Origin: Norana najaformis
Lineage: Eukaryota > Annelida > Clitellata > Crassiclitellata > Hormogastridae
Assembly (NCBI GenBank): GCA_964023275.1
Contig: OZ029918.1
Coordinates: 33,749,971 to 33,813,970, forward strand
Direction of reading: 5' to 3'
DNA length: 64,000 nt
This document shows positions 19,468 to 33,100 of this stretch, piece by piece. The notes below the pieces were generated by a model. It was not told where the DNA came from and made no database searches. It was given only the letters and a program-made list of their open reading frames with translations. The position numbers and the translations under genes were made by a program. Positions within the stretch are counted from its first letter, which is position 1. Each line of letters opens with the position of its first letter.

Positions 19468-19503
<36 letters not shown>
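19349..19503. repeat. CTG/CTA/ATA triplet repeats
   Basis: (CTG)n, (CTA)n, (ATA)n and (ATT)n, then GGTGGTGGTAT and (AAT)n. The TTA and AAT halves are complementary and could fold back. Confidence 0.9.
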
Positions 19504-19509
19504 TACCAC

Positions 19510-20420
19510 CTCCACTATTCAAGAAGCCGAGAATGTTCATATCTTCAAAAAATGGAAATTATCTCCTAAATGGTAGAAAGTTCTCCTTCTAGCTCCTCTG
19601 CACACTCTTAGTACTTGCGCTGACAGTTGACATTGTAAATACTCTAGAACTAGCTCGCTACTTACGATGTGCTATCTAAATTGACACCATTACAGAACAA
19701 TGCACCACCAAGTACTGCATAGATAACACACATCAAAGATGTCCTATGCTCTGTTAGAAATAGGCTAGTGACTAATATACAAAGGGCAAAACTCCTTCAC
19801 TGCCTTGTTTAGGAGTAGTGCCAGTCCAAAGCCTGGATAAAGGAGGAGGGCGACGTCAAGGGCCTCTGATGACATAAGATGTCGTTAAACTGAGGAACTA
19901 CTACTAGGCCTACTACAAAGGGCAAAGACCTCCCAATGTTTTAGACTACACAATGCAGAGTTGAAACTGTAATTAGATTGCTGTGTTCGGCCATCGTTAT
20001 ACTAATCGAATTTCTATCGAAAAGTTTTCCCTTAAACTGATTTGATAAGAACAAACGATTTCAGCCGGAAGGTTTGCGTCGACTACGCGATTACGGAGCT
20101 TGTGTTTCCGTAACTAACTACCCACGCGGAGGTTTATGGGAGTCAGACCAGTGGGGGGTTGTAAGTCACGAAATGGGACGAACCTGTGTCTCTTCCGAGT
20201 CCCAAGAAGGTTCGGCTAATCATTCGTCGAAGAGGAGACACCAGAAAAGGAGGATGAAGAGTAGGAGGCAGTAGAGGCAAAATAGGAGGAGGATGAGAAG
20301 TAGGAAGAGGAGCTGGGAGGAAGAACAGAAGAGGAGGAGCAGCAGGAGGAGGAACAGGAACAGGAGGAGAAAAAAGGGAGAGGACAAGGAAGAATTTATG
20401 ACATGAAACGGGGCTTCAGT
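19510..20420. other. No gene seen; GGA-rich end
   Basis: Unique sequence to about 20,220, then a GGA/AGG purine-rich stretch to about 20,400. Confidence 0.4.
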
Positions 20421-20425
20421 TCGGC

Positions 20426-20596
<171 letters not shown>

Positions 20597-20799
20597 CAGA
20601 TATACAAAAGCAGACAGGCGGAAAGACATAGAAGAGGGAGATTGGAGAGGCAAACAGTGAGAGACAGAGAGACAAACTAACAGATGATAGAGTGGAAGAG
20701 CTAGACAGACAGAGGCACAAAAAGAGAGAGAAGGAGAGAGAGAGAAATAGAGAGACAAACAGACAGAATATTTCAGAGAGACGGACAGAGAGTTCTAGA

Positions 20800-21164
20800 A
20801 CCGAACAAAAGATTCCAAAAAAACTCAGCTGGAACGACTCGGTTCTTTCGAGGATGTTGGCTCCATCTGTTGTCGGGGCCTTTCCACCATCGACCGGAAG
20901 GAAGTCGTGGTACTTGAGCTTCCAGGCGTTCTTGAGGGAATGCGACGACACGATACGACCGAGGCTGGACGGTCTCCTTCCGGTTCCAGCAACTCCTTCC
21001 GTCCTCGTCGACCGCTGACCCTGTTCCACCGGCGAAGGAGGCCTCAACGGCGGGTCGGAGGTTCCTCCAGGAGTGGCGACGAGGAGCAGGCGGCTGGATC
21101 GCTGCTTCAGAGGAGGAACGGGAGTGGCAGCCACCGACGGCTGCTGTGTGCTGTCATCGCCCAT
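20800..21164 (-). CDS. Candidate first coding exon, possibly of the four-repeat membrane protein
   Basis: A GC-rich frame opens with an ATG at 21,164 (MGDDSTQQPSVAATPVPPL). It runs through a Pro/Ser/Arg-rich region to LKNAWKLKYHDFLPVDGG and PTTDGANILERTE. The KYHDFLP motif resembles the D-F-x-P starts of the repeat units at lower coordinates on the same strand. I could not find a donor in the phase needed by the exon at 10,746, so an intermediate exon would be required, or this is a separate gene. The N-terminus has no signal peptide. The 3' end is approximate. Confidence 0.45.
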
Positions 21165-21420
21165 TTGGATTTATGTAGCGCCGCTACCTAATGGCGAGGC
21201 ATTGATAAGTTTGTGCCCAGTGATCCTTGTCTGTCTAATGTTTTCATAGAGCGCTATTTTATGATAAGACACTGAACAATGGTGCCAGACAATATTTTCT
21301 TATGTAGCTTTATGTAGCGCCTTTATATAAGGCATCGATCGATGGTGCTAAGTAGTTGTGCGTCACTTGCTCATGAACCCATGTATGTATCATTATGTGG
21401 GCATTTCTTTAGCGCCATTT
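21165..21420. mobile_element. Cluster of short interspersed-repeat tails
   Basis: Three partial copies of a motif such as tatgtagcgccgctaccta or atgtagcgcctttatataa, each followed by GGCATTGATAAG/GGCATCGATCGATGG and tgtgc. They resemble the ends of the dispersed families elsewhere in the window. Confidence 0.45.
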
Positions 21421-22130
21421 AGGAACCTCTCAGAAGAAGTTCATAGACAACCATCGTCTCAGAGGGAAGCCGAAAATGTACACTCTGGTCCTTACCGACA
21501 GATGAGCTAAAGCAACTGCTATAGCTAGGGACACCGCTATAGCTAAGACAACAGCAACAGGAGCACCCAAACTGGAGCGGGAGCGACAGCATCAGAACCG
21601 GCAACTTAAGAGAACAGTTTGTTCCGAACGAACACAGTATATTCAGCACGACAGCTAAGACAGATCGCTAGCAGTTGCACCGGCTAAACTCAATTACAAC
21701 GACAGCAACACGCACAAGCAACATCTAAGCACAGACAGGCAACGGTAATAAGACGAGCATCTTAGCAGCAGCAGCAGCAGCAGCAGCAGCAGGTATCAAT
21801 CTATTCGCAACAAGCAATGCATCGCTTCCAATACAACCAGACGCTTTATATCTGATGACAATCTCTGCTTCGTCCAATCGCAACCAGGTCATCGATAATC
21901 CGGTGCAAAATCTTTGTATCGAGGACCAAGCATCGCCTAATCAAACATCTCCTCAAGCGCAGCTAACGACTGTACGCGGCGTCCTCCAACACAAACTACA
22001 AGCACCGGTGACTGTATGACCTGTAGGCATTTCCTCCGGCTGCCGACGTCTCTCTCGTCGCAGGTGCGCGCGACGAAGGATATAGGCCATGTACAGCTTG
22101 CAGCCAGGCAGGTCCACACAGCCTTATACT
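21420..22130. other. No gene seen
   Basis: A short (CAG)n at about 21,766-21,792. Otherwise unique sequence with no convincing exon. Confidence 0.4.
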
Positions 22131-22319
22131 CCCTCCATCCGTATATATGTATGCTACATACACATATTTCTATACATACATGTATCTGGCTAATTGTATA
22201 GCGCCTTTTAAGAACCTCACAAGGGCTCTGAATATAGGAGTACGATTACGATATACCCATACAGTTCTTCCTTATGAATATATATATATATATATTGAAA
22301 GTGCATCGGCCCAATTATA

Positions 22320-22445
22320 TATAATATATACAATTGTATATTTTGGGACTACAAACTGGGAAGTCTATATATATATATATTATATTTTATATATATGCTT
22401 CCCAGTCTGTAGTCTCTCAAAATACACAATTTGTATAATTGTGAG
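22320..22445. repeat. Imperfect hairpin (inverted repeat) in AT-rich DNA
   Basis: The left arm acaattgtatattttgggac plus tacaaactgggaag is matched in reverse complement by cttcccagtctgtagtctct plus caaaatacacaattt, separated by about 30 bp of TA repeats. Arms are about 35 bp with a few mismatches. (AT)n tracts flank the hairpin. Confidence 0.75.
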
Positions 22446-22639
22446 AGACTACATTTATGGTCCATGCTATACGATATATATTGAGAAGAGACTAAACTAA
22501 GCAGGCCTATTATGCTAGCACTCTTTATATACTCTCATCATATATATATATATATATAGGCCTATATGCATGTAGATGTGTTAATATGCATATACATGCG
22601 TCTGTATATATAAAATTCTACATACGTATATAAGCTAAG

Positions 22640-22950
22640 TCATTAGATACTGGCGCTGCATAAATGCAGCAATAGTAACATAACGTGGGCGACGCAGCAG
22701 TTAGTCTGGACGTTGGCTGGAGGTGATGGTCTCTTGCAACCAGCCCAAGACGACGACTCGATGACGCACAGCTCCCACCTACCTCTGTCTCTCCGTCTGT
22801 CGTCTCGGGTGTCTCCGTCTGTCCTCTCGGGTGTCTCTCCGTCTGTCTCTATTTGTCTGTCTCCTTTTGCGTCTGCTGTTGTCGACGCAGACGATGGACA
22901 GATTAATTCGCCGTAAAGAGAAGAGGACGAAGCCAACGAAAGACACGACA
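22640..22950. other. Unique stretch with (TCCGTCTG)-like repeats
   Basis: Repeated ctcgggtgtctccgtctgtc phrases at about 22,795-22,860. No gene supported on either strand. Confidence 0.35.
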
Positions 22951-22959
22951 ACCTTTCCT

Positions 22960-23300
22960 CCTATTTCCCCTCCTCCTCCTCCTCCTCCTCCTGCTCTTCT
23001 TCCACTGCTCGTTTCCTCTCCCTTCTTTCTGCCTTTTCTGCTCATCTTCCTCCTCAAAATTTCCCTCCTCTTCATTCTCTTCCATTTCTACTTCCTTCTC
23101 CTCTTCCTCTGTTCCATCTCCTCTTCCACCCCACTTTCCTCCCTTCTTGCTCCTATTCTTCCTCCTTTTCCTTCTCTTCCTCCTCCTGTTCCTTATCCCC
23201 TGCCCATCCTCCTTTTCTCCTCTTTCCTTCTCGCTTTCTTCATATTCTTCCTCTCTCCCTTCTTCTCTCTCCTCGTCTTCGTTTTCATCTCTTCATACTC
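22960..23300. repeat. Pyrimidine-rich (CTT/CCT) tract
   Basis: About 340 bp of almost uninterrupted pyrimidine on the plus strand. Long Leu/Phe/Ser/Pro frames result from composition. Confidence 0.85.
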
Positions 23301-23534
23301 AGTACTCTGCTATCGCCTCTGCCATCAGAGCACAATCTGCAAGCGCCAAGCTGTCACAGACAGGCAGACAGACAGAGAGACAGACAGAGAGACAGGCAGA
23401 CAGCAAAAATCTTAATCCATTGTTATTCACTGGACATGAGATAAGAGTTCAGCTTCGATTACAAACAATACAAGAAAAAGCCAACATCCGTCACAACACA
23501 GACTTCAACAGTTCCGACACAGTGCCCAATGTCA

Positions 23535-23625
23535 CAAACACCTTAGTTTTTAAAGAGTTAATTTAGTGTTTAAAGAGTTAATTTAGTGTTTAAAGTTAAT
23601 ATGGTGTTTAAAGAGTTAATTCAGT
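23535..23625. repeat. Short tandem repeat, about 24 bp, four copies
   Basis: The phrase gtgtttaaagagttaattta is repeated four times with small deletions. Confidence 0.85.
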
Positions 23626-23955
23626 ATCAGTCGAAATTACTCATTTACTTCAGCAGCTACAGTCTTGTCAAGGTGGACATTGATCCTTCCTTCTGTCTTA
23701 TGATCAATCTCCAAACACAATGTGAAAATAAGTTTTCGATCTTTCTCGATCATCCTCTGATCTAAACTTTTCCAGTCCAGTTCTCAATGTTTGAAATTCA
23801 ACAAAAGGTGAAACAGTCAGTTCGTTAATCAGACGAACATCTATGGATCCACTCAAAGATAAATTCAACAAGTTACTAATAGTTCCAGTTCTACTGTGTC
23901 GAACAAAAATTCAGTTACAAATGTCTCCTTCATAGTCTTGAATCAAAACAATCAG

Positions 23956-23961
23956 TTTAAT
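23956..23961 (-). terminator. Candidate ATTAAA poly(A) signal for ZC3H13
   Basis: On the minus strand ATTAAA lies about 65 bp past the ZC3H13 stop codon. It is the commonest variant polyadenylation hexamer. No canonical AATAAA was seen nearby. Confidence 0.35.
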
Positions 23962-24025
23962 CCATTTTAAGGTGTCCTAGCATGACAACGCCCTCTGCAG
24001 GGAAGAGATGAAACTGCAGATCACC

Positions 24026-24175
24026 CTAGGCAGCGGATACCGGGTGCAGTCTTTGCGGAGCAGACGAGCCCAGCGCCAGTTTCTTTTCCACAGTGCGGTC
24101 ATGGTGGAAGAGCTGAAGACTCTGTTTGTACAGATCCTGGTCAACAACGTGAGTTGGGAACATCAGGATATCTTC
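24026..24175 (-). CDS. ZC3H13: ZC3H13 last coding exon
   Basis: The acceptor is tctgatggtag, phase 0. It encodes EDILMFPTHVVDQDLYKQSL then QLFHHDRTVEKKLAL, ending PVSAA and TAG. The VVDQDLYKQSLQLF block matches vertebrate MVDNELLRLSLRLF, which fixes the true C-terminus. The plus-strand reading frame over this spot is a shadow. Confidence 0.88.
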   Translation of the reverse strand, partial: EDILMFPTHVVDQDLYKQSLQLFHHDRTVEKKLALGSSAPQRLHPVSAA

Positions 24176-27100
24176 CTACCATCAGAAACACACACCAACG
24201 TTTAGACATTCTGAGAAACAAAACCTAACTGAATGATTGCTGTCAAAACAGAACACCCCACAACATTTAATTCATCATTCGTTCATTTGCAGGACCGATT
24301 ATGCTGAGCCCTTAACAAGTTCTGATCTAACCCAAATCAATCAAACGGCTACTGTTAACACCAAAATCAAAATACGCATATCAGTCGATGATTGCTTTGA
24401 AATAAAACAGCAGCCCCTACTCCTATTCCACGAGACAAATCCAGACATGACTTCAGATGTCAGGGCAACCAGAAGAACATAAATTCATAACGTGACCATA
24501 TCTTTCTGTCCAGAACTTTTCAATTGTTGCAATGGTCAAAAAATTTGTTGATCATAAGACTGTCAACTGAATTAAAAATTCCCCAATAACACATCTGATG
24601 TCAGATGCAGTCGTGTAATGTGTTTACGGGAAGAAACTTCTTTTCGTAACATGAATGCTTTACTCGGTCACTTGCTCTGTTCGCAGTCTGTTGCCATTTT
24701 CTGAAGTCATAAACTTCTGCTCGTTATGAAAACCTGTTAAAATTTTCAGTCATTTTCAGTCAACTTTATCATTTGTAGCCTTTTGTAATTCACAAGATTC
24801 TTGTGAATGTTGCCATCCCAAAGCCTGTCCCGTTTTATGTTGCAAATGTCTACTTTTCAATAATCCATCCCTCCTTAGCTTGTAACTGTGCCTAGACTCC
24901 CTTCCATCTGAATCAGTTCAAACTTCCAAAACCTCATGCAGTCCCTGCCTTACCCAACAACAATTTTTTTCAACAATCAATCCCACACAAATGGCAGAGT
25001 ATGGCCAGAGAACTTTAAGACCCCTGAACGTCCAACTGTTAAGACCACACCTTCTCGACCTTGCAGAGTCCTCGGCGAATTGCAAGGTCGCGCCGAGCAC
25101 ACAGCGCCCGACGATATGGTCCAACGTTAGTGACGATTCCGATGCGCTCGGTCGACTTGAGCTGAAGACCAGCGTGGAAATCGGCAATGTCGTCCAACAG
25201 TTGAAATTTAACCGGAGTGGCCTTCGCTGGAGGTGCCTGGACCTCCTCCTTGACAGGTGAAGAGGATTTTCCGGTGGCAATATCCTCTGGTTCCTCCTTA
25301 ACTACCGGCTTCTCTGATTCCTCAGTCTTTGGCTCAGCTGGCTGCTCCTCAGTTTCCTCTGCAAAATAAAGAAATCGTAAAAAGAGATAAAGTATAAGGT
25401 AAGGTCCTCCCTGATCCTCCTGGGAGATGGAAGAAACTGTTTCGACACTTGAGGCACACATGGACCAGGATAGAGGAGGTAGGTCTTACTTTGGGCAACA
25501 CAAAGCCTGGAGGTGAGACCAAGATCAGAATGGTTGGCAGACTCATGGAAACGGCTATGCTCCTGATGGGACACACCACTGATAATTTTAAAATCATCAT
25601 CATCATCATTATAATGATGACAATGAATGTAAGGTAAAGTATAGAAAAGGTCACAGGAAATGCAGAAATCTGGTGAAAATAATAAAGAACATATACAGGA
25701 GAATCCACTAACAAGCAGTAGTTGAATACATAATTCACAGGACACGAGTAAATGTCTCATCCACCACTGATTCCATGATGGTAAGGTATTACCCATTCAT
25801 TTACCAGTTAGACAGCCTTGTGTGCAGCAGTTTTTGAGGTCCTAAGGGCTCCATGGTGTCTTCCCAAACATACACATACAACCGTACGTACATACATTCA
25901 TACATCAATTTTAACAGTGAATTTAAATTTAAAAAAGGAAAAGAGAAAGTACTTTTCTCCTCTTTAATTTCCCTCAAATCCTCATCTTCAAGCTGTTTCT
26001 GGCAGACAGTTTTCACTTGGTCCAACAGATCGTTGCCAGCAAATGCCCGGGAAACTCCGATTCGACGGAAAATCGCAGACGATCTGAAGCGATTCAAGAC
26101 GGAGCTGGGAACAGGTGGCTTTTCATGATTGTTCTGTATCAGACTTTCCCACTTGATGTCCAGGATATCCACAACACCTGTTAAACACACGGCATCTCAT
26201 ATCAGAACCAAAGCAAAAAACAACACCGTAACGTATGTACATGTATGAATGTATTTATACAGATCATTTATATAGAGCTTTTGAGAATCTCTCAACAGTG
26301 CTGTAACCGCAAGAAAGCACAATCTAACAGAATTTAAATCACTTCTCAAGGCCCAAGGAATGAGAGGCCAGTTCCAAAATGATGACCTGTTCCAGAATGA
26401 GGGCCTATTCCAGAAAGATGGACATGTTCCAAAATGATGGGACTGTTCCAGAATGAGAAGCAAGTTCCAAAATGATGGGACTGTTCCAGAATGAGAAGCC
26501 AGTTCCAAAATGATGGGACTGTTCCAGAATGAGAAGCCAGTTCCAAAATGAGGGGCCTGTTCCACAATGGAATAAACATGTTGGATCCCATCCCAGACTG
26601 CATCAGAAACAAATTCATGTTCAGATTCATGTTCTGTTGAGACGTTTCAGTGTAGGATTTACCTGTTTTCTTCACTTGGTTTTCTTCTTTGTCCTCTTCA
26701 ACAACTCCAATCAAATCATCCAGTTCGCCGTCTGAAATGTCATCATAGCCAGTATCTTCATCTTTCGATCCTCGTCCGCTCTTCGTCGGTGTTGCATGTT
26801 CTGGCTTCACTTCTGCAGCTGAAATCACGAAACGTAGCAAATTTCCATTAAAAAATCAGAGCTCTCAAGTACTTAGAATTCAGTGATAGAAATCACCATG
26901 CCACTTAAACAATGCTACATGGACAACCTTGCATTAGGAAGGCCTAACCCCCTTTAGGTTGGCCATCTAGTGTTGTATTTGTGTTTTCATTGACTAAATG
27001 GCTCGATTCCTGATAGTACTGTGGCCAGTGTGCTGGACTGTCGTTCCAGATGTTGCGGAATATCAAGATGATTAGGTCAGTCGTCAGTGGGAAGATCAGG

Positions 27101-30100
27101 ATGCAAGGGAAAGGACTGGCAACATGCCCTCATATGCCAAGGCTAAGAAAATGAATTAGCTAATACTTCATACCTATGGCTGCCTCTTTGGATTACCTTG
27201 GGATTACCTTAAGGGGCTGCTTTACTCTTCTTTTTGTATGTATGAATGTATGCATGTATGTATGTGTGTACATATCTGGATATTTGTATAGCACCTTTGA
27301 ACAACCTCTCAAAGTTGCTCTTCTTCAGTTCAATTCACAATCACCACAGTTTTCAGAAGCAAGATTTTTTCCGGCTTTCTTATAATGTAACATAAAGTAC
27401 GTCAAAGCAATTTCAAAGGTGCTTACTTCGTAGTACAGGTGGGTGTTCCACAGGAGGTGGAACCACCACTGGTTCCACTGGAGGCGGCAACGGAGATGGG
27501 ACCATGACCTCTGGCGCAGGTCGTGGACGAGGTGGAGGTGGCAGAAGCACTTCACGACGAGCGCGGTAGTCTGGCTCCAATCCACGGTCATATCTAGAAA
27601 GAGAAAATCATGCAATGCAATCTTTGTGCACAGCACACATTTATATAGAGCCTTTTTGTGCAAATAAAAAAGTTCTATTTTTGTACACTATGGATCGACT
27701 TTCTACACAACCTTCCTTCGAAAATCCAAAATGTTCCAACTGGAATGTTTTAATTGCAATTATGACAAATGCTGACCTAGTCAGGTACATTGGTAAAAGC
27801 GTACACCAATGCGCGTCTGGGCGTGAGGATGTCAGTTAGCATACAGACTGTGGCTATATTTCACAGACTTAAATCTTGGGTTGACGTGGTCCATACATTG
27901 GAACCTTAAAAGTGTTTCTAGCATCCCTCGTTAGAAGGACATGCAGATTAAGAGGGAGGCCATTCCACGTAGAGGGCTAACAGTCGAGAAGAGATACGCT
28001 GACAGCGTCATAGAAACGCTGAAATACAAACAAATCACACCTGTTTTCCCACTCATCCCGCGGGCGGTCTCTCTCCCAGTTGGGCAGCCTGGGTATTCCT
28101 CTGTACCCCAAGTTGTCCCGTATGAAAGAGTCCGATTCCCAGTCATTTTCGCTGAAGTCCCTGCTCTTTGACACATCCCGTTCGCCACGATCATGATTAA
28201 AGGGTGCTCCCCGGTGTGGTCTCCCGGCATCGTCTTCTGGACGAATTCGATCGTAGCTTCGATCTCTCACCCAGGGTTCACGGTCTTCGTGATCATATGA
28301 TCGCTCAGGCACAGGCAAGCGCTCGTCACGATAATGACTATCTCGACTGTAAAGATCGAAACGGTCGTCATAGTGACGATCGTCGCGACGCGGGTCACGA
28401 TCTCTCTGGCTGTGCTTGCTGCTCCGACTTCCACGACTCTGACTGCGACGCATTCGATCGTCGACATGAACTGGAATCATTGACGGCTCTGCATCCTTCA
28501 CAACGAGATCCTGAATAAAAAAGAATAGACTGTGAATGAACAGAAGCAGATTCAAAATAAAACAGAACTACTTTAAAGGCCCCATTTTAAAAATTAGTTT
28601 TCAAATAAAGAAGAGCATGGAATAGTTTTAAGATAAAAGATGGACTTGCCCTCTTCTCTTCAGATTTGACACGACCCGTGCGTGTTTCGACATCAGCTTC
28701 GATCGACTTGACAAACCCCAGGGAATCCGAGGATCTCTTATCACCCTCTGAAATATCATAAAACATAGATTAGTTCCAGAAAATGCCATCATAATGACAA
28801 GTTCTAACGAAAAGGTCAAATGGTTTATTTCTCTTAAAGTGACATCATCATTTATATAGGCACGTTTGTATGTGTATGTACTAGGACGTACATTATATAT
28901 GTGTGTATGTGTGTGCATGTATGTATGCATGTATCTTAATATTTATATAAGAACCAACTGAGTTTGTGTTCATAAAATATTTCCATAAAATAATTCTTTT
29001 ATTTCCTGGAGATTTTTAAAATAGCTCATTAAAACTATAACAATATCTTGGTGGAAACCTATTTTAAGCTGTTGTAACAGTCCTGTTGCTTGGTACTAAC
29101 CAGTTCTTTCTAGTTTGTATGCATAGCTGGATGACTTTGGAGACCGGTCTCGACTTGTAGACCCACGATGGTCCTCATCCCTGCGTGAACCACGCTCCAC
29201 TGGCTTATCTCTTTCAGCTAAAAATAAAAGTTTTGCAACCTCTATTTCTGTTGTCATCATTTGTAAAGTGGGTTCTTGATTTACCAATTGTTCTTTCATT
29301 ATTTATTTAGTTGCCACTGCAGCCACTTGTAGAGTCTTCCTGTGCTTAATGTACTGTACAGTAATCACATTTATATAGCTTTGATTCAAGGAAGTTTCAG
29401 GCCACAACAATTCAGAAAACAAGAAAAATTAAGTAGTAATATCTCTAACTTTAACAAAATTTCTTCACTTTTTATCATCCTATTATAAATTTTATCATTT
29501 GCATTAACAATGCATTTGCAGACTTTTAATCACATCATGTTTTTATACGATATTTTTATTAATGGGATAATTCGTAATAACTACCCAATTGCAAAGTCTT
29601 CGGCTCAACCTCAGGATCAATGCGTGATCGTTTCCAGTCTTTGCCCCTCTCCCATCCGTCTCTATCCGAACCAGTTTTCTCCAAGGAGCGTCGCCTCTTG
29701 TGGGATTCATCCCTGCTGTGCCACGATTCTTTGATGTCTGAGCCTCGCTCTCTCCCTTCAGCGACTGCCTGAAAAAAGCCAAAACTCATACTGATCAAAT
29801 ATGTGGGGCACGGTAGCCAAATGCTTAGAGTGCTCGGCCGGTAACATGAAGAGTACGGATTCAAGCCTCCTCTGAGAAGGGTACTGTGTTGGGACCTTGA
29901 GCATGTCCTTCACTCACAGTTGCTCAGCACCATCGATTGATGCTTAGTCCTTGGAGAATGGCGCTTAATAAATGCAAAACTAATAAAGATCAAATTAGCT
30001 AGAAATCTTAAACACCACAACACATTCACTGCTGTACTCAGTGTTAGGTAACTGATAAAACACTGAAACCTAAATACACCATGTTCACTTATTTCTAGCT

Positions 30101-33100
30101 TCTATTCGGATAGCAACAGTCCAGTCAAAATCAACTACCATATATGGAAAGCCAAAATCAAACTGAAATGTAGAATGCTTGCAATTTCTGGTCAGTAGCA
30201 GAAAGGCCTTTGGGGAAAGTCCTCTGGTAGGAGCAAAATGTGCGGACAAAAATGTATCTTCTGAACCTGCAGAGGGAGGGAAGTACCCCTCTTCCCCCAT
30301 ACAAATTCACATTTTCATAAGTATTCATGAAGCAGTTGTTATCTTTTTGAACAAAAAGCCACAGCTGCCATATGATTACTAAATCTTTGTAAGTAACGAT
30401 TAGGCCTAATACTCGAAGTAACAACAACCAGCCAGATGATAACCTTCAAGTCTTTGCTCCTGTCTTTGGAGTCGTGCCTTCGACTGGACTCCCAGTCCTT
30501 CTCTGGGATGCGATCTCTGTCCGACCGACCTTTATCCCTGTACTCTCCCTCTCCACGAATCGAATGGCGGTCATCATCTCTACCCACGTTGCGACCTCTC
30601 TGACTTCTGTCCCTAAAAAACCAGTACAGATCAAAAGCTAGCACAATAACATTTCAGCTAAATATATCGTCTAGTGCAGTGTAATGTAAACAGAAGTTAC
30701 ACAGCACCTTAGTGTCTGATGCAGGCTGTCTAATATAACGACAGTGAGACTGGTGCACCGTGTTCATTGACTGTACTGCGTGTTACTGCGTATTGTGTGT
30801 TCAACTGGTATCAGCCATGATATAATCACTCTTTACGCATATTCGCAAATAAATAGGACTGTATTGTAAAGAGCAGTGTACGCTTTAAAGTGTTACATCT
30901 CAAATGGATCACAGCTTGTTAGTTTCAGTATTATTCTAATCTAAAATAATCAGATTAAATGACTGCTACAGCGCTCTCACCAAATGAAGAAAGCAATAAC
31001 TGACGGTTGCTTCAACTAAAACCTTAGCCAAAAATCAGTCTGTTGAAGAAGTCTGAAATTTGCTGTTAGTTAATATTGTTATTTGATATTTATTATTATT
31101 TTATATATTTATATATTATAATATATATTATTATATATACTATTTTATATATTTATATATTATTATATATATTATTTTATATATTATTATATATATTATT
31201 TTATATATTATTTTATATATTACTTAATAGTGTCATTCAATGACAGTTAAAGACTGCAACTACCGTTCTTTATCCAGTCGTTCAGCATCTCGGTCGTACG
31301 CCGTTCGGCTGCTGAAGCTGTGATGCGATTCACTGGGTGATCCCTCCCGCATCTTCTTTGCGCTTGGCGATCGTCCGCTTCCTCCATCTTCCTCCAGAGG
31401 TCTCTTTCTGCAAAAACAATGACAAAATCTGTTCAGTCGCGTCTATCACCAAGGCAAGAAAAATGAAGATTCTGAGTTTTGCTCAGCTTTATTTCTACAC
31501 TCGTGAAGTACTTAAAAGTGATACATTAAGTGTCTAGAAAACTAACTAAATAACTAGCTGACCTATAATAACTAACTATAATAACTAACTTTCATGTAGT
31601 GCACTGTTAAGAACTTAGGCTTGAAGGTGCCATTACCTGGGGAATCTTTTCCCAAGCTGATAGCACCTTCAGGCCTCTATTAACAGAAAGGCTTGAAGGC
31701 ACAACACACCACAGAAAAGATTCCTTCGCGTCACAGAAATGTCCATCGAACATATTATGGTTAAGACATACCTGGACACTTCCCGCTTGTCTCCGTAACC
31801 TCTGGATGGGTCAGATCGACCAGTCATTTGCCTTGCCTGGTCATCCGCCTCACGTTCAGACTCCCACTGTCCACGCCTCGATGTCCGTTCTCGTCGTGAC
31901 TCATCCAGCGGACCTTCCTGACCCAAAGGACCATCTACAACACACAGCAGATTAATAACCCACACATTATACAACGACAGCAATGGCCACCCCTTTCCTA
32001 ACAGGCTGCACAACATGCCAATGAATTACCAAGTTCACACTCTAACGTAATAACAACAAATAAGTTGTGGATCGAATTATCATTCAACCAGTTATTACAA
32101 GAGAAGAGGGAGAGAAGCAGATGGCACAAAACTGTCTGCGGTGCAGCCAATCCTCGGTTCGAGGACGGTTGAAGACAAGACAAGGCAAGTAGCAAACTAC
32201 GATAGAACTGGACAAACCACGAGCCTAATACATACCAAACAAATACATGCTAAAAGGCATACTATTCCACCAAGCCATCTCAAGACACCTATTGAACTTA
32301 TCCTAAAACTTATCCTAAGTCACACCATTTTAGATCTGTTAGATAACCATGTTTTATCACCTTTGTCAGGTTCCCAACAGGCACTACATAAATAGCCAAA
32401 TACATACATACATACCGGTACATAGCGCTCCTTATAACATGCTTGGTTAAAACATTACCAACTGAACAACTAGACTCTAGGCCTCTAGAACAGCTGACTG
32501 TGAGTTTGAACTCGAGCAGTAAACTCCACACATTACCACTTCCCCCCCACTCACGCCTTCCTATATTATTATTTTTCATTATTATTTTGCTTTTATTACA
32601 TGCATGAGATCAGCAAATCTGAATCCGAGGCTCGAAGCAATCGTTAGTGAAGGACTTGCTCAAGGTTCCTACACAGTAACCGTCTCAGGGGAGGCTCGAA
32701 CCCGTACGCTCCACGCTACAAGCCGAGCGCTCTATCCAATCGGCTACCACACCCCACACATCTACAGAGTAAGACAATTCTCCCACCTTTCTTGTACTTG
32801 CTGCTGCTGCTGTGTTCAATGGCATCTCCTCTCGGCTTCTCTCTGTAGTCCCCTGACCGCTGATCTCTGCCCTTCTCACGATCACGTGTGTCATAGTCGC
32901 GTTCGGAGTCGCGTGTCTCGTAGCCTTGGAAGTAACAACCAAAAGTACGATCAATCAACTTAAAACCGATTACTGTCACCACTTAACACTTATACATATA
33001 CAGCAGATCACTACAAAGTCGTAACTACGCCCTTCAGTTTTCAGTTTGTTCACAGACGGGGGCAGATTTTTACTCTTCTCTTTCTGTGGATGTGTGGATA

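Noticed and set aside
22831-23566. Long Leu/Phe/Ser/Pro frames on the plus strand
   Set aside because: The tract is almost pure pyrimidine; open frames follow from composition.
26197-26565. Minus-strand frame with repeated HSGTVPSFWN
   Set aside because: It is an intronic 39-bp tandem repeat between two well-supported ZC3H13 exons.
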